From: Streptosporangium minutum
GTDB lineage: Bacteria > Actinomycetota > Actinomycetes > Streptosporangiales > Streptosporangiaceae
Assembly (NCBI RefSeq): GCF_002149035.1
Contig: NZ_NGFP01000047.1
Coordinates: 1 to 39,319, forward strand
Reading direction: 5' to 3'
DNA: 39,319 bases
The translations under genes and the position numbers were made by a program. Shown one piece after another: positions 37,807-39,319 of the stretch; position 1 is the first letter of the stretch, and each line of letters begins with the position of its first letter. The notes under the pieces are model-generated. The model made no database searches, was not told the origin of the DNA, and saw only the letters and a program-made list of their open reading frames with translations.

Positions 37807-39043
37807 GTTCTCCAAGATCAAGGAATCCCTGGCCTCCTGGTCGGAGATCCGCCAGCTGCTGCGCGGCGGCGAGTCCGGTCAGCTCGTCCCGGTGGTCATC
37901 CCCAAGGACCGCCGGGGCTTCGCCTGGCTGACGCTGGTCTTCCTGGCCCTCTACCTCGCCGGTACGGCCCTGCTGTCCAGCGGGGTGTTCTCCGGGCTGG
38001 CCGCGCTCGGCGCGGTGCTGTCCCTGGCCGTGGCACTGGTCTGGCTGTGGCGCCGGGCGATCATCGAGATCGAGGAGGGCACCACCGGCGTGCGCAGCCG
38101 GTGGGGCGCGATCGTGGGCACCCTGCCCCCGGGCCGTCACTACCTGTGGCTGCCGTGGGACCGGGTGGACGCGGTCGTGGACACCTCCACCGAGATCCCC
38201 TACTCCGCGCCGATCGTGGCCTGCCCGACCGCGGAGAACGTGCCGCTGAAGTCGATCGAGTTCTTCCTGAAGTTCCGCATCATCGACCCGGTGGCCTTCG
38301 TCCGGACGATCGGCGCCGGCAACTTCGACCTCGTGCTCAGCAGCGCCGTACAGGACGCCATCCGCCAGCGCAGCCGCCTCGTGCACACCGAGCGGGCCTA
38401 CGACCTGCGCGGATCCGACGTCGGCGACATGCAGGAGCTCCTGACCCGCCAGCTCGGCCGCTACGGCGTGCGGATCACCGGCGCCAACATCCCCGACGTG
38501 CAGCTGCCCGACCAGTACCAGCAGCACCTGGCCACCCGCGAGAAGGTCGCCAAGGAGCTGTCGGCCTTCGAGCGGGAGTGGGAGCTCACCCGCAAGCGGC
38601 GCATCGACACCCTGCTGATGGAGATCGAGCGCTCCAAGAAGACGCGGGACGCCCGCATCGTCGAGGTCCGGGCCGCCGCCAACACCGCGCGCAAGGACGT
38701 CGCCCGCATGCTGGAGGAGCACGAGACCGAGGCCCAGCGGGTGCGCTGGGAGATCGAGGCCAAGGGCCGGGCCCAGCTCACCTCCGCGGAGAACGAGGCC
38801 AAGGGGCTGCGCCGGCTGGCCGACGCCTACCGCGACAACCGGGCGGTGCTCCAGTACGAACTGGCCCGCCGCCGCCTGGACGTGGGGGCCAAGCTGGCCG
38901 AGAACGCCCCGCGCCCGGTCGTCGTGCGCACCGACGGCGCGGGCGGCGAGTCCTCCGTGCTGTCCACCATGCTCCTGGCCCAGATCCTGCCGCAGCTCGG
39001 CAGCGGGAACGGCCAGGTCAAGCGAGTCGTTGAACCCAACTGA
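37796..39043 (+). CDS. SPFH (stomatin/flotillin-like) membrane protein 2
   Basis: This 415-residue protein has the same plan as its neighbour: a short cytosolic segment ending VPVVIPK, two membrane helices (about 42-62 and 66-86), an SPFH domain (about 90-250, with GTTGVRSRWGAIVGTLPPGRHYLWLP) and a coiled coil (about 250-345, Arg/Glu-rich). The C terminus (SVLSTMLLAQILPQL) is a hydrophobic end like that of flotillins and may drive oligomerisation. The two proteins are diverged paralogues and probably build a mixed complex, which is inference. It starts 11 bp inside the previous gene and is followed after 25 bp by the Spo0M gene. Confidence 0.88.
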   Translation: MSSEFSKIKESLASWSEIRQLLRGGESGQLVPVVIPKDRRGFAWLTLVFLALYLAGTALLSSGVFSGLAALGAVLSLAVALVWLWRRAIIEIEEGTTGVRSRWGAIVGTLPPGRHYLWLPWDRVDAVVDTSTEIPYSAPIVACPTAENVPLKSIEFFLKFRIIDPVAFVRTIGAGNFDLVLSSAVQDAIRQRSRLVHTERAYDLRGSDVGDMQELLTRQLGRYGVRITGANIPDVQLPDQYQQHLATREKVAKELSAFEREWELTRKRRIDTLLMEIERSKKTRDARIVEVRAAANTARKDVARMLEEHETEAQRVRWEIEAKGRAQLTSAENEAKGLRRLADAYRDNRAVLQYELARRRLDVGAKLAENAPRPVVVRTDGAGGESSVLSTMLLAQILPQLGSGNGQVKRVVEPN

Positions 39044-39068
39044 AACCTTCTACCCCAGGAGTCCCCCA

Positions 39069-39319
39069 ATGGTGTTCCGCAAGCTGATGGCCGCGTTCGG
39101 CGCGGGCGTCGAGGTCGACACGATCCTGCAAAACTCCAACGTCCGCCCCGGCGAGGTCCTGCGCGGGCAGGTCAACTTCCGCGGCGGCGGCTCCGACTAC
39201 AAGGTCGAGGGCATCTTCATCGACTTCACCGCGGTGGTGGAGGTCGAGAGCGGCGACAACGAGTACAAGTCGACCTACAGTTTCCTGCGCAAGCAGATCA
39301 CCGGCCCGTTCCACCTCGC
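39069..39319 (+). CDS. Sporulation-control protein Spo0M family, partial (3' end beyond window)
   Basis: The first 83 residues are visible: MVFRKLMAAFGAGVEVDTIL, then PGEVLRGQVNFRGGGSDYKVEGI and FTAVVEVESGDNEYK. This is the N-terminal half of the Spo0M family, which has an arrestin-like beta-sandwich fold; in Bacillus subtilis it affects sporulation and cell division. AGGAG (39057-39061) lies 7 nt before the ATG. The gene is third in an operon with the two SPFH proteins and continues past the right edge, so its length and C terminus cannot be judged. Confidence 0.85.
   Translation, partial: MVFRKLMAAFGAGVEVDTILQNSNVRPGEVLRGQVNFRGGGSDYKVEGIFIDFTAVVEVESGDNEYKSTYSFLRKQITGPFHL

Overview
The window is chromosomal DNA from a high-GC actinomycete. 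Third codon positions are almost always G or C, GTG starts are frequent, and many genes overlap by ATGA or GTGA. The block pyrG / NUDIX / xerD / parA / scpA / scpB / pseudouridine synthase / aroH / tyrA / cmk / der is the classic actinobacterial arrangement. The DUF5999 protein, the sporulation-control Spo0M homologue and several GTG starts point to a sporulating actinomycete. My best guess is Streptosporangiales (Streptosporangium/Nonomuraea-like), which is an inference and not proven here.

Layout. 1-2.0 kb: an ECF sigma factor translationally coupled to a membrane LCP-type protein with an anti-sigma-like N terminus. 2.07-7.4 kb: an Sfp-type phosphopantetheinyl transferase convergent with a CDF metal transporter, a RutE-like nitroreductase, a MarR regulator, and an lprG-P55-like lipoprotein/MFS pair. 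7.4-9.7 kb: a bifunctional penicillin-binding protein with a repetitive acidic tail. 10.1-13.3 kb: an accessory-looking segment with a LysR regulator divergent from an MBL-fold hydrolase, a decayed aldo/keto reductase remnant and an SDR oxidoreductase with a palindromic operator. 13.4-15.8 kb: a large NB-ARC/TPR/LuxR regulator. 15.9-16.7 kb: an RsbW-like ATPase and a DUF5999 protein behind a 34-bp palindrome.

17.0-28.4 kb is the conserved housekeeping block, all on the minus strand: CTP synthase, ADP-ribose-pyrophosphatase-like NUDIX, XerD, orphan ParA, ScpAB (condensin partners), a 23S rRNA pseudouridine synthase with a very long RG/RD-rich repeat tail, AroH and TyrA (tyrosine branch), cytidylate kinase and Der. 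It joins pyrimidine nucleotide supply, chromosome organisation and ribosome maturation. 28.5-33.5 kb carries unlinked plus-strand genes: a hexapeptide acyltransferase, a nitronate monooxygenase, a secreted ScyD/ScyE beta-propeller, a DUF4126 membrane protein and a membrane-anchored coiled-coil protein. 33.9-36.1 kb is uvrB. From 36.2 kb to the right edge is a three-gene operon of two SPFH (stomatin/flotillin-like) membrane proteins and a Spo0M arrestin-fold protein that runs off the window.

Unusual structure. Four unrelated minisatellites (29-, 60-, 14- and about 17-bp units) sit at gene 3' ends, two of them merging with a terminator or a stop codon. Several genes appear leaderless, with a TANNNT box 6-8 nt before the start. 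xerD has only a CTG codon at a proper distance from its Shine-Dalgarno sequence. The most system-like novelty candidates are the SPFH-SPFH-Spo0M operon, the sigma/LCP fusion pair and the repeat-tailed pseudouridine synthase.
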